Below the pieces are notes generated by a model. That model did not search any database. It saw only the letters and a list, made by a program, of their open reading frames with translations, and had not been told where the DNA came from. A stretch of DNA of 42,408 bases from DSOS01 sp035286585 (GTDB lineage: Bacteria > Chloroflexota > Anaerolineae > Anaerolineales > UBA4823): assembly GCA_035286585.1 (NCBI GenBank), contig DATEDC010000216.1:1-42408 (forward strand). Direction: 5' to 3'. This document shows positions 16,907 to 24,447 of this stretch, one piece after another. Both the position numbers and the translations under genes were made by a program. Within the stretch, counting starts at the first letter, position 1. Every line of letters begins with the position of its first letter.

Positions 16907-18496
16907 TTAGAGTTCCTTTATCATATACAGCGAACCGCGCCTGAATCCCTGGCGCAGATAATACTCCCGGGTTCCCACCGCCGAAATCACCGCCAGTCGC
17001 TGGTATCCTTGCTGTTGACCGATCTGCTCCGCCCACTGGATCAAACGCCGACCGAGCCCGGCATGCTGGGCGGCGCCATCCTGGTCCTCACCAACCGGTA
17101 AGGATTGCCCGTAGACGTGCACCTCCCGGATCAGCGCAGCCCCTGCCAGATCGCTTTGACCTGTATCAGGCGATTCTGCGCCCGGCAAAGAAAGGCGTAA
17201 AAAACCAGCCAGTTTGTCATCTGGGGTTACGAATGAGAGAAAGTGCTCCTCCGCTCCGCCAGCGGAATATACCAGCCCCTCGCCCTGCAAGCTCTGTATA
17301 TTTATGTTTTGCCCGCGCACTTCTCGGCAGCGCACGCACTGGCATTTCATCCCTCGGCGCTTTAGTTCTCGGTGAACGTCCTGGCGCAGGCTGGTGCGGC
17401 GATTGCCAGCCACCACGTTGTTCGAGGGGATATCGCGAATAACGCGATTGACTCTGCAGTAGCGCGGGATGGATACCTTGAGATCCGTAATCAATTCGAT
17501 CAATGTCTCGGTCGTATAGGGTTGGTACTCCCCCCGCAGCCAGTAATCGTACAATTCGGCATTTGCCAGCAGTTGCGTGGGATATATTTTGATCTCATCC
17601 GGGCAGTAGCCTTGCCACAATTTTTGAAAATCAGCCCGGTCAGATTCGGGGGTAGCGCCTAAGAGGTTGGGCATCCAGTGTAGCACGATCTTAAACCCGG
17701 CCGCGCGCAGGATGGAAACCGCCTGGAGCGTGTCTTCAGCCGTATGGCCGCGCTGATTCAATTGAAGGATTCGTGAATCGAGGCTTTGCGCGCCCATCTG
17801 CACCTTGGTCACACCCAGGGAACGCAGCCAGGCCGCTTCCCTGGCATCGACATGATCCGGGCGCGTCTCCACCACCAAACCGACATTTCGGTGCTGCGCC
17901 GTCTCGTTGCGCCTGTGGGCATCCTCCAGGCTGGATGACTCGCTGCCGTTCAAAGCGTCGAAGCAGCGTTGAATAAACCACACCTGGTAATCCCTGCGGT
18001 ATGAGCTCCACGTGCCTCCCAGGATCAGCAGCTCGATTTTATCCGTTGGGTGACCCACGGCTTCCAGGGCTTCGATGCGCGCCTGCACCTGATCGAAGGG
18101 ATGAAACTGGTGCTGTAAAGCGCGCATGGCGCCCGGCTCGTCTGGCAGGTAGCTCTTCGGCATGCGCACATCGGTCGGGCAGAAGATGCATTTGCCCGGG
18201 CAAGGGTAGGGTTTGGTCAGCACCGTGACTGTTGTTACCCCCGAGAGAGTCCGCACCGGCTTCATGCGGATGCGCCCGAGCAATGCGGGATCCGCCTGCC
18301 AGGCGCCGCTCTGGACGAGCTGCCGGTAAGCCGCCACCAGCACGTGCTTCCCCAGGTAGCCGCCCTGCGGCAGTGGGTGCCGGCGCACGGCGTCAGCCAC
18401 TCTGCGCCCGCTGCGCACCTCTTCAAGCACCTTGCGCGCCAGGGCCAGCATCTCAGGAGTATGCCGGCGCGCTTCTAGCCAGACCTGTTGATCCAT
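16907..18496 (-). CDS. elp3: Elp3-family tRNA U34 carboxymethyl-forming enzyme (radical SAM + GNAT)
   Basis: This 529-residue bacterial Elp3 homologue is a single-protein counterpart of the Elongator catalytic subunit, which places a carboxymethyl group on C5 of wobble uridine using acetyl-CoA and SAM. The radical SAM cluster is the cysteine triad in PCPGKCIFCPTD near residue 98. LILGGTWSSY, VETRPDHVD and GAQSLDSRIL follow. A CQCVRCREVR segment near residue 373 matches the Elp3 zinc site, and a GNAT acetyltransferase fold covers about residues 390-529, ending GFRRGSLYMIKEL. The ATG at 18496 is preferred over a GTG at 18505, which lies before the predicted transcription start. A Trm9-like methyltransferase gene is divergent from it. 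Confidence 0.93.
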   Translation of the reverse strand: MDQQVWLEARRHTPEMLALARKVLEEVRSGRRVADAVRRHPLPQGGYLGKHVLVAAYRQLVQSGAWQADPALLGRIRMKPVRTLSGVTTVTVLTKPYPCPGKCIFCPTDVRMPKSYLPDEPGAMRALQHQFHPFDQVQARIEALEAVGHPTDKIELLILGGTWSSYRRDYQVWFIQRCFDALNGSESSSLEDAHRRNETAQHRNVGLVVETRPDHVDAREAAWLRSLGVTKVQMGAQSLDSRILQLNQRGHTAEDTLQAVSILRAAGFKIVLHWMPNLLGATPESDRADFQKLWQGYCPDEIKIYPTQLLANAELYDYWLRGEYQPYTTETLIELITDLKVSIPRYCRVNRVIRDIPSNNVVAGNRRTSLRQDVHRELKRRGMKCQCVRCREVRGQNINIQSLQGEGLVYSAGGAEEHFLSFVTPDDKLAGFLRLSLPGAESPDTGQSDLAGAALIREVHVYGQSLPVGEDQDGAAQHAGLGRRLIQWAEQIGQQQGYQRLAVISAVGTREYYLRQGFRRGSLYMIKEL

Positions 18497-18506
18497 AAAC
18501 TGCACC

Positions 18507-18535
18507 TGAATACCAGCAAGATTCTCTTACCTCAA
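18507..18535 (-). promoter_or_regulatory. elp3 promoter, overlapping the divergent methyltransferase promoter region
   Basis: On the minus strand TTGAGG (18530-18535), a 17-base spacer and TATTCA (18507-18512), with a TG one base upstream of the -10, predict transcription from about 18500, only four bases before the elp3 ATG. The -35 box lies next to the -10 of the divergent gene, so the two promoters share the same short spacer. Confidence 0.6.
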
Positions 18536-18538
18536 GCG

Positions 18539-18544
18539 TATAAT
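18539..18544 (+). promoter_or_regulatory. -10 box of the Trm9-like methyltransferase gene
   Basis: TATAAT ends six bases before the GTG at 18551, so the transcript would begin at the start codon. No strong -35 element is visible. Confidence 0.55.
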
Positions 18545-18550
18545 AAGCCT

Positions 18551-19288
18551 GTGAACGCGGTAGTGATTTCCCGGTTAAACAAGCTCAATCGTGAATTTTA
18601 CCAGACCTTTGCCCGCCAGTTCTCTTCCACCCGCCTGCGTTTACAGCCTGGGGTGAAAAGGATATTGAAAGAGCTGCCGCTCGATTCCCGCCTGCTGGAC
18701 CTGGGATGCGGTAACGGCGAGCTGGCTTACGGTCTGGGACAGCAGGGCTTTGCTGGTTTCTACGTGGGTCTGGATGGCAGTCCGGCCTTGATCGCCATTG
18801 CCCGCCAGCGTTTTGAAGGGCGCTTCCCTGCCGTGTTTATCCAGACGGATCTGTCCATGTCCGAGTGGGATCGTCCCCTTCGCGGGCTCTCCGACCCAGG
18901 CCTGCGCCCGCCTTATGATACGATCTTCGCCTTTGCCGTCCTACACCACCTGCCTGGGTCGGCTGTGCGAGAACAGGTGCTGCGCCAGGTCCGTTCTTTG
19001 CTCAGCTCCCAGGGGCGCTTTATCCACTCCGAATGGCAGTTCTTGAACAGCCTGCGCCTGCGCCAACGTCTGCAGCCCTGGGAGGCTGTTGGTCTCGACT
19101 CAACACAGGTCGAACCCGGAGATTACCTGCTGGATTGGCGCCAGGGTGGTCACGGCTTGCGCTACGTCCATCATTTTTCTCCATCTGAGCTGCAGGACCT
19201 GGCCTCAGCAGCCGGCTTTGCGATTGTCGAGACTTTCTATTCAGACGGTCAAGAGGGAAACCTTGGGCTTTATCAGGTCTGGAGCTGA
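18551..19288 (+). CDS. Trm9/ALKBH8-like SAM-dependent methyltransferase
   Basis: The 245-residue class I methyltransferase has the SAM loop LLDLGCGNGEL near residue 50, an acidic GLDGS strand end and AVLHHLP in the post-motif helix. Around the fold it resembles the Trm9/ALKBH8 tRNA methyltransferases: an N-terminal FYQTFARQFSSTR helix before the core, and late DYLLDW and RYVHHFSPSEL segments comparable to the DxLVPW and RYYHxFxxGEL of that group. Trm9 methylates the carboxymethyl group that Elp3 installs on U34. The divergent elp3 neighbour supports the same role here, but activity is inferred. The start is GTG at 18551 or GTG at 18563; both lie just after the -10 box. Confidence 0.8.
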   Translation: MNAVVISRLNKLNREFYQTFARQFSSTRLRLQPGVKRILKELPLDSRLLDLGCGNGELAYGLGQQGFAGFYVGLDGSPALIAIARQRFEGRFPAVFIQTDLSMSEWDRPLRGLSDPGLRPPYDTIFAFAVLHHLPGSAVREQVLRQVRSLLSSQGRFIHSEWQFLNSLRLRQRLQPWEAVGLDSTQVEPGDYLLDWRQGGHGLRYVHHFSPSELQDLASAAGFAIVETFYSDGQEGNLGLYQVWS

Positions 19289-19344
19289 CTCTGATCTAAG
19301 GCTGGTAAAATTACCAGTGCCCGTCTCATTCGTGTCCGTTTTTG

Positions 19345-19353
19345 TGCTACTAT
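19345..19353 (+). promoter_or_regulatory. Extended -10 promoter of the metallophosphoesterase gene
   Basis: TGCTACTAT matches TGnTAnnnT and ends six bases before the ATG at 19360, predicting a leaderless transcript. Confidence 0.55.
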
Positions 19354-19359
19354 TATCTC

Positions 19360-20088
19360 ATGCGCATTCTCGTCATCTCCGACATCCACGCCAACCTGAC
19401 CGCCCTTGAGGCTGTGCTCGCCCATGCCGGATATTTTGACGCTGCCTGGTGCCTGGGGGATCTAGTTGGATACGGCCCCGACCCGAATGAATGTATTATC
19501 AATGTGCGTTCCTTGCCCAAGCTGGTGTGCATCCTTGGCAATCATGACGCGGCTGTGCTCAGGCAAATCGACCCCTCTGCTTTCAACCCCGAAGCACGGC
19601 AGGTCATCTACTGGACCCAAAACGTATTAACCACCGCCAACCTGGAGTTTCTCGCCAGCCTGCCCGAGCGCGTCCAGCAAGATCACGTGACCCTAGTGCA
19701 CGGCAGCCCAAGACATCCGGTTTGGGAATACCTGCTGGATACTCACGTTGCCACGCTCAGCTTCGCTTATTTTAACACCCCGTATTGTTTTGTAGGTCAT
19801 ACGCATTTGCCCGTCATCTATCAATTACCCCATGCAGATCGTTCTGCGGTCCTTTCCGTCCCGCGGGCAAACTCACAGTTCTCGCTAAACCCGCGCGCTA
19901 TTCTCAACCCGGGTTCAGTGGGACAGCCGCGCGACCGCAATCCGAACGCCGCCTACGCCATATATTATCCGGAAGAGCAATCTTGGGAGCTGTATCGAGT
20001 TCCCTATGATGTGGTTGCTGTCCAGCACCGCATGCAGGCTGCCCGATTGCCCGAGCGGCACATCCTGCGCCTCGCCAGCGGCTGGTGA
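19360..20088 (+). CDS. Calcineurin-like metallophosphoesterase
   Basis: The 242-residue phosphoesterase has all the metal-binding blocks of the calcineurin superfamily: SDIHAN near residue 8, GDLVGYGPDP near 37, LGNHDA near 63, VHGSPRHP and VGHTHLP near 146-152. Size and block spacing fit the YfcE/MJ0936-like group of small bacterial phosphodiesterases. The substrate (cyclic nucleotide, nucleoside phosphate or other) cannot be read from the sequence. It follows the methyltransferase gene by 71 bases but has its own extended -10 box. The late INPGSVGQPRD-like motif (LNPGSVGQPRDRNP) is typical of the group. Confidence 0.88.
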   Translation: MRILVISDIHANLTALEAVLAHAGYFDAAWCLGDLVGYGPDPNECIINVRSLPKLVCILGNHDAAVLRQIDPSAFNPEARQVIYWTQNVLTTANLEFLASLPERVQQDHVTLVHGSPRHPVWEYLLDTHVATLSFAYFNTPYCFVGHTHLPVIYQLPHADRSAVLSVPRANSQFSLNPRAILNPGSVGQPRDRNPNAAYAIYYPEEQSWELYRVPYDVVAVQHRMQAARLPERHILRLASGW

Positions 20089-20145
20089 TCTCGAAGGAAC
20101 TTTTTTGGAGGCTGGAGCGTCCTGGAAGGGAAGAGGAGTATGAAG

Positions 20146-21090
20146 ATGAAACCCAATATCAGGATCAAATTGTGTATCTTGGTCGCCGGCATTCTGGTCG
20201 TGTCCGGATGCGGACCCGCTTTTGCGCCCAGCCAGGATATTGCCGTCCAGGAGGCGCCCGCTGCCGAGCCGCTGGTTAGGGAAGTTTTTGTGGAAGTCGA
20301 TCGGGGAGCCGGCGGCATCTCGCCAAGCGTTCCGTCGCTCGATGTAGAGCGTCTGGTCATCAAGAACGCCAACCTGACCATCGTCGTGGACGACCCAGGG
20401 GCCTCGATGGATGCCATCGGGCGCATGGCTGAGGAGATGGGCGGTTTCATCGTCAACGCCCAGCTCTACCAGACCCGCCTGGAAAGCGGCGCCGAGGTGC
20501 CACGCGCCTCGATCACCGTTCGCGTGCCTGCTGAACGGTTGAACGAGGCGCTGGAGCGCATCCGCTCCAAAAGCGATCGCGACCCGCTCGACGAGAACAT
20601 CAACAGCCAGGATGTAACCAGCGATTATACTGACCTGCAGTCCCGCCTGCGCAACCTGGAAGCCACCGAAGCGCAGCTCACCGAAATTATGGGGTCAGCC
20701 ACCAAGACCGAGGATGTGCTGGCCGTTTATAACCGGCTCGTCGAGGTGCGCGAGCAGATCGAGGTGATCAAAGGCCAAATCCAGTATTACGAACAGTCGG
20801 CGGCGCTGTCTTCGATCGGCGTTGAGCTGATTGCAAATGAAGCTGTCCAGCCGCTCACCATAGGAGGCTGGCAACCGGTTGGTGTGGCGAAGAGCGCCAT
20901 TCAGGCATTGATCAACACGCTAAAGTTCCTGGCTGAAGCAGCCATCTGGGTTGTGCTGTTAATCCTGCCGACGCTCATCGCCATCTCCGTCGTCTTCATT
21001 CTCCCGCTGTCCCTCGCCTGGCGAGCCTTGCGCCGGCGCCGCCTCAGCCGCAAGCTGACCGCACCACTGCCCGCTGAGAAATCTGACTGA
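20146..21090 (+). CDS. DUF4349 lipoprotein with coiled coil and C-terminal membrane helix
   Basis: The roughly 314-residue protein starts with a lipoprotein signal whose lipobox reads VVSGC, so Cys near residue 21 would be lipidated. The DUF4349 core follows (LVIKNANLTIVVDDPG, ITVRVPAERLNEAL), with a coiled coil around residues 155-215 and a transmembrane helix near 265-290 followed by a basic tail (RALRRRRLSRK). The lipid anchor and helix together place the core outside the membrane. Function is unknown; homologues occur widely in Gram-positive and Chloroflexota genomes. GAGGAG lies seven bases before the chosen ATG and only one base from an ATG at 20140. Confidence 0.85.
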   Translation: MKPNIRIKLCILVAGILVVSGCGPAFAPSQDIAVQEAPAAEPLVREVFVEVDRGAGGISPSVPSLDVERLVIKNANLTIVVDDPGASMDAIGRMAEEMGGFIVNAQLYQTRLESGAEVPRASITVRVPAERLNEALERIRSKSDRDPLDENINSQDVTSDYTDLQSRLRNLEATEAQLTEIMGSATKTEDVLAVYNRLVEVREQIEVIKGQIQYYEQSAALSSIGVELIANEAVQPLTIGGWQPVGVAKSAIQALINTLKFLAEAAIWVVLLILPTLIAISVVFILPLSLAWRALRRRRLSRKLTAPLPAEKSD

Positions 21091-21125
21091 GGCGCTCAGG
21101 TACTCTAATCCATTATCGATGAAAC

Positions 21126-21155
21126 AGCCGGTGGTCTGCATCCACCGGCTTTTTT
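21126..21155 (+). terminator. Intrinsic terminator after the DUF4349 gene
   Basis: A perfect nine-base-pair stem (AGCCGGTGG with its complement, seven-base loop) is followed by six T residues. It lies 36 bases past the stop codon. Confidence 0.9.
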
Positions 21156-21265
21156 CTTGGACCATGACGCCCGTCAGCAGACCTGTTCCTGCCTTATCTC
21201 AGGCGCAGCGCCTGCCCCGGATAAAGGTAAAATGATCCTTTTCGCCTCAGCCATTCGTGGAGTCT

Positions 21266-21300
21266 CCCCTTCTGGACCTCTCTGGACGAAGTCGAAGGGG
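21266..21300. repeat. Short inverted repeat in the DUF4349-rsmG spacer
   Basis: CCCCTTC (21266-21272) and GAAGGGG (21294-21300) bracket 21 bases, and TCTGGAC occurs twice (21271-21277 and 21281-21287). It may be a fragment of a dispersed intergenic element. The rest of the spacer before the rsmG promoter shows no gene. Confidence 0.35.
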
Positions 21301-21340
21301 GCGAGTGGGATGTCATTATAAGTGCGCCGTCACAAGCGTG

Positions 21341-21346
21341 TATAAT
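21341..21346 (+). promoter_or_regulatory. -10 box of rsmG
   Basis: TATAAT ends eight bases before the ATG at 21355, predicting a leaderless or nearly leaderless transcript. The -35 region is not recognisable. Confidence 0.5.
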
Positions 21347-21354
21347 CTTCGGGG

Positions 21355-22065
21355 ATGAACGAAATGGCCCAACTGGCGCATTCGATTCTTGGGATTCAGC
21401 TCACTCCATCCGCTTTGAGCGCGCTGAGCGCTTATGAAGGCGAACTGCTGGCCTGGAACGAACGCGTCAACCTGACCGCTATCCGTGAACCGGGTAAAAT
21501 TCGCGTGAAGCACTTTTTGGATTCCCTCACCTGTTTGCTCGCCATGCGCGATAAGTCCATGGAACGGGTTATCGATATCGGCACAGGCGCTGGCTTTCCT
21601 GGCCTGCCGTTGAAAATTGTCTGTCCATCGATGCAGCTAACCCTGGTGGAATCCGTGGGCAAGAAAGCAGATTTTTGCCGTCACATGGCGCAAGTCTTAG
21701 GTCTGCAAGGCGTCGAGGTGGTGCAGGAGCGAGCTGAGATTTTAGGCCAGGACCCCAACTATCGCGAGAGGTATGATTGGTCGCTCACCCGCGCGGTAGC
21801 GATTATGCCGGTGCTCGCCGAATACCAGCTCCCCCTGGTGCGTATCGGCGGTTCCATGCTGGCGATGAAAGGTGAGAACGCTCCCGCAGAGGCTCAATCC
21901 GCCGAAAACGCTTTGCGCCTGATGGGGGGCCATCTCCGCCGTTTGATACCCGTCACCCTTCCGGGTGTTGCGGAAGAACGCTACCTGATCGTGGTGGATA
22001 AAATCCACACCACGCCCCATAAATATCCCCGTCGACCGGGTGTGGCTGCCAAACGACCGCTGTAG
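21355..22065 (+). CDS. rsmG: 16S rRNA (guanine-527-N7)-methyltransferase
   Basis: The 236-residue RsmG (GidB) methylates N7 of G527 in 16S rRNA with SAM. Family blocks are clear: NLTAI near residue 40, KHFLDSL near 52, the SAM loop DIGTGAGFPGLPLK near 73, TLVESVGKKADFC near 94, a catalytic-region SLTRAVA near 141 and the C-terminal YPRRPGVAAKRPL. Length is normal. The first ATG (21355) follows a TATAAT box by eight bases; an in-frame ATG at 21364 is the alternative. The gene often sits near parAB and dnaA at replication origins, but those genes are not here. Confidence 0.94.
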   Translation: MNEMAQLAHSILGIQLTPSALSALSAYEGELLAWNERVNLTAIREPGKIRVKHFLDSLTCLLAMRDKSMERVIDIGTGAGFPGLPLKIVCPSMQLTLVESVGKKADFCRHMAQVLGLQGVEVVQERAEILGQDPNYRERYDWSLTRAVAIMPVLAEYQLPLVRIGGSMLAMKGENAPAEAQSAENALRLMGGHLRRLIPVTLPGVAEERYLIVVDKIHTTPHKYPRRPGVAAKRPL

Positions 22066-22079
22066 ATCGTCCCCCGCTC

Positions 22080-22568
22080 TCAATCTCTAATAACCCGTAT
22101 ACGATCCCCAACCTTGATAAAACCCGGCTGCTCCACGCGCGCGTAAAGGCGCGACCAACCCGGATGGAGCTTTTGTGAAATCCTGTTCGAGTTGCGGTCT
22201 GAAAACGCAGCCACAATGGTGTTGCATGGGGCGGTGTAGCGGGTCAGCACGATCCTGACCCTCTCGCCAATGACCAGGCGTATGCCTGGAGCGACCGCCT
22301 CCCAATCCAGACCCGCTATCGTCAGGTTCTCACCCACAGCTCCAGGATAAATGGGATGACCCTCCCGCTGCAAAGCCAGGATGCGTTCTTGAGAATAAAG
22401 GCATAACGCCCTATCAGGCCCGCCGTGAACGTCCCGGTTGCTTTGCCGGTCGCCTGCCAGGCCCTCGAAAGTGATTTCCCCCGCGCTTACTGCGAGCTTG
22501 GGCACGCCGCCCGGCGAGGCGTTAATCTGGAAGATGTATGCCTGGTTTTGTCCTTCGGGGTCAATCAT
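22080..22568 (-). CDS. MOSC-domain protein
   Basis: The 162-residue protein is a stand-alone MOSC domain, the C-terminal module of molybdenum cofactor sulfurases. Family signs are FEGLAGDRQSNRDVHGG near residue 36-52, GAVGENLTI near 77 and the conserved cysteine in YTAPCNTI near 116. It probably handles a molybdenum-sulfur ligand, or a detoxification reaction as in YiiM/YuaD-type proteins. The ATG at 22568 follows AGAGG by four bases and lies 19 bases past the recF stop codon, so it is likely co-transcribed with recF. A TATACT box just inside the end of recF could give it its own promoter. It converges with rsmG. Confidence 0.85.
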   Translation of the reverse strand: MIDPEGQNQAYIFQINASPGGVPKLAVSAGEITFEGLAGDRQSNRDVHGGPDRALCLYSQERILALQREGHPIYPGAVGENLTIAGLDWEAVAPGIRLVIGERVRIVLTRYTAPCNTIVAAFSDRNSNRISQKLHPGWSRLYARVEQPGFIKVGDRIRVIRD

Positions 22569-22587
22569 GCTGCCTCTTACCAGCGAG

Positions 22588-23802
22588 CTAGTATACCCGC
22601 CCCGCTTGAATGCGCCACAGGCTTGATTTCTGGACAAACGTAGGGGAAAAAAGATCTGCATCGGTGGTGGTCAGGAGCGCTTGTTCGCTGTCCATCAGCT
22701 CGCTGAGTAAATCCGCCCGGCGCTGAATATCCAGCTCAGCCAGCACTTCATCCAACAGCAGCACTGGCCATTGGGCTGTTTTCGCCCTCATCCATTCCAC
22801 TTCGGCTAATTTCAGTGAAAGCACGGCGGTCCGAGCCTGGCCGCGCGAGCCATAAGTGCCCAGGTCAACCCGGTTGCTCAAGAAGCGCAGCTCATCCCGG
22901 TGCGGCCCGATCGTAGTCATCCCCCGGTTGATCTCCTCTGCGCGCAGGCGAACCAGTTGCTCTAAGAACCCCTGGCGGATCTTCTCCTCAGACAATCCGG
23001 AGCGATCGTAGGGTTCGCCCACGGGCAGAGCGAATTGCTTCTCCGGATAGGGGAGAGGGTCGTAGGCTGGCTGGTAGTCCAGGCGCAGCACCTCGCTGCC
23101 GCGCGTCAATTGCAGGTGAATCTTCGCCGCCAGCCCCTCCAGCTCCCGGATAGCCTGGATGCGAGCATGGATCAGGCGCGACCCCTCAGCCGCGAGATGC
23201 TCGTCCCAAAATGCCAGTTGACCGGGGTCCGCGCTGCCGTCGCTGATCTGTTTCAGCAGGGCATTCCTCTGGATTAATAGCTGGTTGTAATCGCTGAGGG
23301 CTGCTGCGTATCCGGGCAAAACCTGGGCCAGGGTTAAGTTCAGATAGCGGCGGCGTTCCTCCGGGGGGCCCTCGACGATGCGTAGCGTTTGCGGAGTGAA
23401 GATCACTGCGTTGAACAGCCCGATGGCTTCATTGACCTTTCGCTTCACTCCGTCTGCCAGGACCTCCTTGCGCATGCGGCTTTGGCCGTTGGATCCGTTG
23501 GTTTCCTGGATCAGGCGCGCCTCCAGGCGATGGGCGTCTGCCGTTCCGCCTCTTTTACTGCGCTGGAAATCAGCGACCAGGCGCGCCACCGCCAGCGGTT
23601 CGCGCCCGGCGATAAAATTTACCAATTCCCGGTCGCTGCCAGCCTGAAAGGATACAAAAGTCGCCAAAAAGTAAATCGCTTCTAGCAGGCTGGTTTTGCC
23701 CTGCGCGTTTTCGCCTACGATCACTATCGACCCTCTTGGCACCTCAATATCGAGGCGGGCGAAATTTCTCCAGTTGGTGAGCGACAATCTGGTCAGATGC
23801 AT
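22588..23802 (-). CDS. recF: DNA replication and repair protein RecF
   Basis: The 404-residue SMC-like ATPase loads RecA at gaps with RecO and RecR. Walker A is GENAQGKTS near residue 32, the ABC signature is YGSRGQARTA near 325 and Walker B with the D-loop is LLLDEVLAELD near 355. The N-terminal start HLTRLSLTNWRNF is typical and supports the ATG at 23802 over an upstream in-frame start. No clear Shine-Dalgarno sequence or -10 box precedes it. Unlike many genomes, it is not next to dnaA, dnaN or gyrB. Confidence 0.94.
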   Translation of the reverse strand: MHLTRLSLTNWRNFARLDIEVPRGSIVIVGENAQGKTSLLEAIYFLATFVSFQAGSDRELVNFIAGREPLAVARLVADFQRSKRGGTADAHRLEARLIQETNGSNGQSRMRKEVLADGVKRKVNEAIGLFNAVIFTPQTLRIVEGPPEERRRYLNLTLAQVLPGYAAALSDYNQLLIQRNALLKQISDGSADPGQLAFWDEHLAAEGSRLIHARIQAIRELEGLAAKIHLQLTRGSEVLRLDYQPAYDPLPYPEKQFALPVGEPYDRSGLSEEKIRQGFLEQLVRLRAEEINRGMTTIGPHRDELRFLSNRVDLGTYGSRGQARTAVLSLKLAEVEWMRAKTAQWPVLLLDEVLAELDIQRRADLLSELMDSEQALLTTTDADLFSPTFVQKSSLWRIQAGRVY

Positions 23803-23816
23803 AACTGGTTCACACA

Positions 23817-23847
23817 AATGCCACGGAGCCCAATTCCCCGTGGCATT
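23817..23847 (-). terminator. Hairpin between def and recF
   Basis: A perfect ten-base-pair stem (AATGCCACGG with its complement, 11-base loop) lies between the def stop and the recF start. On the minus strand it is followed only by TTTGTG, so it is a weak terminator or an RNA-stabilising hairpin. Confidence 0.45.
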
Positions 23848-23887
23848 GCCCAATACAACCGTTTAGCGAAGTCAAATTACCCGGCGG

Positions 23888-24400
23888 TTAATCCGCCGGC
23901 ATGACTTGGGCAGGCTCCTCTTCCACTTTCCATATTTTCTCTGCTTTATCGATAAAAAGCACCCCGTCCAGGTGGTCGATTTCATGCTGGAAGATGCGCG
24001 CCAGCCATCCCTGCGCCTTGATTCGAATCGTTTGGCCTCGCCGGTTCTGGCCTTTGACGGTGACCGTAACCTGGCGCTCGACTTCGCCCACAAATCCGGG
24101 GATAGAAAGACATCCCTCGGTGCCTGTCACCGTCTCAACCGAAGCGCGCACGATCTCCGGGTTGACCAGCGCATACAATTTGGGTGGGGCTTCCTCATCC
24201 TGCTCGTCCCCGAATTCGACCACAATCACCCGCAAAGACACGTCTACCTGCGGTGCTGCCAGCCCAACGCCCGGGGCGGCTCGCATGGTCTCCACCATGT
24301 CATCGACCAGTTTCTGCAAATCCGGCCCAAATTCGGCGACCTTGCGGGCTTTTCTGCGCAGCACGGGGGCAGGATTGGTGACAACCTCAAGCACTGCCAT
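23888..24400 (-). CDS. def: Peptide deformylase
   Basis: The 170-residue metalloenzyme removes the N-formyl group from new proteins. All three active-site motifs are intact: GVGLAAPQ near residue 44, EGCLS near 95 (metal-ligand Cys) and QHEIDH near 138 (metal-ligand histidines and catalytic Glu). It contains a short acidic insertion (DEQDEEAPPK) after motif 1, and an acidic tail. A GAGG lies ten bases before the ATG. It follows the cNMP-binding membrane protein gene by 47 bases on the same strand. Confidence 0.95.
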   Translation of the reverse strand: MAVLEVVTNPAPVLRRKARKVAEFGPDLQKLVDDMVETMRAAPGVGLAAPQVDVSLRVIVVEFGDEQDEEAPPKLYALVNPEIVRASVETVTGTEGCLSIPGFVGEVERQVTVTVKGQNRRGQTIRIKAQGWLARIFQHEIDHLDGVLFIDKAEKIWKVEEEPAQVMPAD

Positions 24401-24447
24401 TAAAAATTTACCTCATCCACTCAAATATTTCTGCACAACAGCCAATT

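Noticed and set aside
21355..23802. Replication origin suggested by rsmG and recF close together
   Set aside because: No dnaA, dnaN, parAB or gyrB, and I saw no cluster of DnaA-box sequences in the spacers.
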